Source: Xylanimonas ulmi
GTDB lineage: Bacteria; Actinomycetota; Actinomycetes; Actinomycetales; Cellulomonadaceae
Length of the DNA stretch: 64,000 nt
Direction: 5' to 3'
NCBI RefSeq assembly: GCF_004216535.1
Contig: NZ_SGWX01000001.1
Location: 2,976,001-3,040,000 of the forward strand
Positions 62,174 through 64,000 of the stretch are shown here, piece by piece. Numbering within the stretch: position 1 is the stretch's first letter; the number at the start of each line of letters is the position of its first letter. The notes under the pieces are model-generated. The model searched no databases, was not told the DNA's origin, and saw only the letters and a program-made list of their open reading frames with translations. Made by a program: the position numbers and the translations under genes.

Positions 62174-63385
62174 TCAGTCCCGCAACTCGCTGTCGATGCG
62201 CTCGATGGCCGCGAGCGCCTCCTGCCGAGGCGGTGATCCTGGCGCGAACGCGGCGACCACGGCGCCCCAGAGCGAGGCGTCTTGACGGTTCTCAGGGCAG
62301 CGCGCCAGTTCGAGCAGCAGGTGGGGCTCGCCCGCCTCACCGACGGCGGTGCGCAGGCGCAGTGCGACCTCACGCCGCACCGTCTCGACCCCCGGCGCGG
62401 TCGACCAGGGCAGCACGCCACCGGCATGCGCACGCACCGCCTCTCCGAGCCGCCCCGACCGCACCAGCGACACGACACGAGCCGCGTCCGTCGTCGGCCG
62501 CCGCCGGAACCGGTAGGGCCGGGGCCGCACCGACTCACGACCGGCGAGCGGGGCGAGCGCGGCCCGTAGGCGGCGCATCTCGGCCCGCACGACGGCGGGA
62601 TCGCGCCCGGCGCGCTCGAGTTCGTGCGCGAGGTCGTCGGCGGTCAGGCCCTCGGGGCGCGTCGCAAGCAGCAGCGCGATCTCGCTGTGCCTCGCGCTGA
62701 GGCTGAGCTCGCCGCGCGCCGTGCGCAGCACCGCGTGGCGCCGGGCGATGACGTCGAGTTGACTCGGGCTCTCGTCGTCCGTGGCCGCCGTCGGCTCTGG
62801 GCGGTCGATCGCCACCCGGGCCTCGACGGCGGCCGCCGCCGCAACCAGCAGGGCGAGTTCGTTGCCTCGTTCCGCACTCGGCGACCCGGAGAGGTCGAGC
62901 ACCCCGACGAGGTCGCCGCTGGCGCCCCGCACCGGGACGGCCCAGCACGTCAGCGGCGGATCGAGCCGTGCCCAGTGCTCGGCTCCGCAGACCCGCACCG
63001 GTCGGCCCGCTGCCACCGCAGTGCCCAGCCCGCTGGTGCCCACGACGCGCTCCGACCAGTCGTACCCCGCACGCACCCCGGCGTTCCCCGCGCGACGACG
63101 CGCGTCGCTAGACCCGTGGACGGCGAGCACGCGCCCGCGGGGGTCGGCGACCACGAGCACGAGTCCCTCGTCACGCACCGTGGGCGCCAGCAGTGTCTCG
63201 ATGACCGCCAGGTGGGGGCAGAGCGGTCCCGCCCGCAGTCGGCGAGCGGCCTCGTCGTCGGACAGCGCGCGCCGAGGCGTCGCACGGGTGCGCGGGAGCG
63301 GTCGTGACCGGGCCCATGAGGCGCGCAGGAGCGCCGACAGTTCGGCAGGCGTGGGTGGAGCCTGGACGTGCGGCAGCGTGACCAC
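62174..63385 (-). CDS. GAF-domain transcriptional regulator
   Basis: The chosen start is GTG 63385 (403 residues). The N-terminal part (about 5-60) is Pro/Arg-rich. A GAF-type sensor (about 60-210) reads LVLVVADPRGRVLAVHGSSD, SERVVGTSGLGTAVAAGRPV, CWAVPVRGASGDLVGVLDLS, resembling the sensor of AcoR/FhlA-like regulators. There is no sigma-54 AAA+ domain; a helix-turn-helix-like region follows (ELSLSARHSEIALLLATRPE, GLTADDLAHELERAG). This layout is common for actinobacterial alcohol/aldehyde dehydrogenase regulators. It lies 183 bases upstream of fdhA in the same direction. Confidence 0.83.
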   Translation of the reverse strand: MVTLPHVQAPPTPAELSALLRASWARSRPLPRTRATPRRALSDDEAARRLRAGPLCPHLAVIETLLAPTVRDEGLVLVVADPRGRVLAVHGSSDARRRAGNAGVRAGYDWSERVVGTSGLGTAVAAGRPVRVCGAEHWARLDPPLTCWAVPVRGASGDLVGVLDLSGSPSAERGNELALLVAAAAAVEARVAIDRPEPTAATDDESPSQLDVIARRHAVLRTARGELSLSARHSEIALLLATRPEGLTADDLAHELERAGRDPAVVRAEMRRLRAALAPLAGRESVRPRPYRFRRRPTTDAARVVSLVRSGRLGEAVRAHAGGVLPWSTAPGVETVRREVALRLRTAVGEAGEPHLLLELARCPENRQDASLWGAVVAAFAPGSPPRQEALAAIERIDSELRD

Positions 63386-63517
63386 GTGACACCTCGGCGT
63401 TGAGGGTTCGTCCGCCCACGGTAGGGCAGACGGCGTCGCCCTGAAACCCTCGGCGCCGCCGGTCATCTGGTGGGCCGCGGGTCGGGGGCGGCGACGGCGG
63501 CCGCGGCGACGGCCTGA

Positions 63518-64000
63518 TCAGGGGTGGGCGACGTCGACCGTGAGGCGGAGCGCGGCGGCGTCGAACGCGACGGTGATCGCCGGATCGGCGTCGCCCCTGA
63601 CGCCGAGGAAGACGTTGACGACGCCCCCGAACCACGGGCGGATCGCCACCTGGCCGAGCGCCGGGCCGCCGACGTCGAGGACCTGCGGGTCGAGTTGCGT
63701 CGACTGCCCGTTCTCGTCGATCGGTGGCGCCATTCCGGCCAGGCGCAGCAGGACATACTGGTCTGCGGCCACATCGACGCGGTAGCCGGACTCCTCGTCG
63801 GTCGCGGTCTCCACGTGCTCGACGCTCCACCCGGGCGCGCCGGTTCCCGTGAGGTCGAGGACGAGGCGGTCGACGCCGTCGTGCGTCTCGGCGTGCGCGC
63901 CGATGGGCGTGAGCGCCGCGTCGTCGCTGGGCGCCGAGTCGAGCCACCACCAGGCGTCGGCGTCGGTCTGGAGCGGCGCGATGTCCACCGCGGCGCGTGA
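63518..64000 (-). CDS. AMIN-like domain protein, N-terminus cut by window edge
   Basis: The minus-strand frame runs from the window edge to a stop at 63518 and stays open at position 64000, so the start, probably with a signal peptide or lipobox, is beyond the window. The visible 160 residues match actinobacterial AMIN-like domains: VDRLVLDLTGTGAPGWSVEH, GYRVDVAADQYVLLRLAGMA, VAIRPWFGGVVNVFLGVRGD and TVAFDAAALRLTVDVAHP at the end. Such proteins are exported envelope proteins. Separated from the GAF gene by 132 bases. Confidence 0.75.
   Translation of the reverse strand, partial: SRAAVDIAPLQTDADAWWWLDSAPSDDAALTPIGAHAETHDGVDRLVLDLTGTGAPGWSVEHVETATDEESGYRVDVAADQYVLLRLAGMAPPIDENGQSTQLDPQVLDVGGPALGQVAIRPWFGGVVNVFLGVRGDADPAITVAFDAAALRLTVDVAHP

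Overview
The window is very GC-rich chromosomal DNA with dense coding, many GTG starts, 4-bp stop/start overlaps and strong Shine-Dalgarno sites. Gene content points to an actinobacterium, probably Micrococcales near the Cellulomonas/Isoptericola/Xylanimonas group (inference). Supporting content: clustered heme genes with hemA divergent from hemE, a DUF5926 gene beside a GT2 glycosyltransferase, serS next to a HAD gene, a CopD/CtaG fusion and a Streptomyces-like E1 alpha.

Layout. 1-5151: a YhgE/Pip protein (cut by the left edge) and an MMPL/RND exporter, divergent from a TetR regulator across a palindromic operator. 5165-9727: GntR regulator divergent from an MFS symporter, an L-idonate-5-dehydrogenase-like enzyme and mannonate dehydratase (uronate/aldonate catabolism). 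9824-12001: CopD/CtaG copper protein. 12608-16510: three-gene branched-chain 2-oxoacid dehydrogenase operon (E1 alpha, E1 beta, E2). 16671-22230: hisC, a small membrane protein, a WXG100-like protein with an alpha/beta hydrolase, and purB. 22247-29971: an accessory stretch of small or poorly known genes (HTH, HAD, a secreted protein with a small membrane partner, GNAT, several hypotheticals) ending at tRNA-Arg(ACG), then tRNA-Ser(GCT). 30730-36652: EamA exporter, Ppx/GppA phosphatase, DUF805 protein and a CUT1 sugar ABC transporter without its ATPase. 36955-43448: map, a broken GIY-YIG gene, HAD phosphatase, serS, two related lipoproteins and a lipid kinase. 43472-51458: a 1499-residue membrane protein made of two related halves, GT2 glycosyltransferase, DUF5926 protein and a CoA-transferase. 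51651-60698: heme genes hemA, E, Y, C, D, B, L, covering glutamyl-tRNA to a late porphyrinogen; no ferrochelatase is present. 60767-64000: glutathione-independent formaldehyde dehydrogenase with a GAF-domain regulator, and an AMIN-like protein cut by the right edge.

The most unusual feature is repeat biology. A short hairpin repeat with core GGTTTCGACAGGCTCAACC occurs in about 20 copies, between genes and also in frame inside genes (MMPL, E2, HAD, hemY, hemB), where it reads as VEPVET or VSTGST and has often been amplified in units divisible by three. A second family, built on TTCGAGCA/TGCTCGAA, forms 101-nt cruciform units at 12173-12410 and a relative at 51471-51583. Its arms show compensatory changes, which suggests a selected fold.
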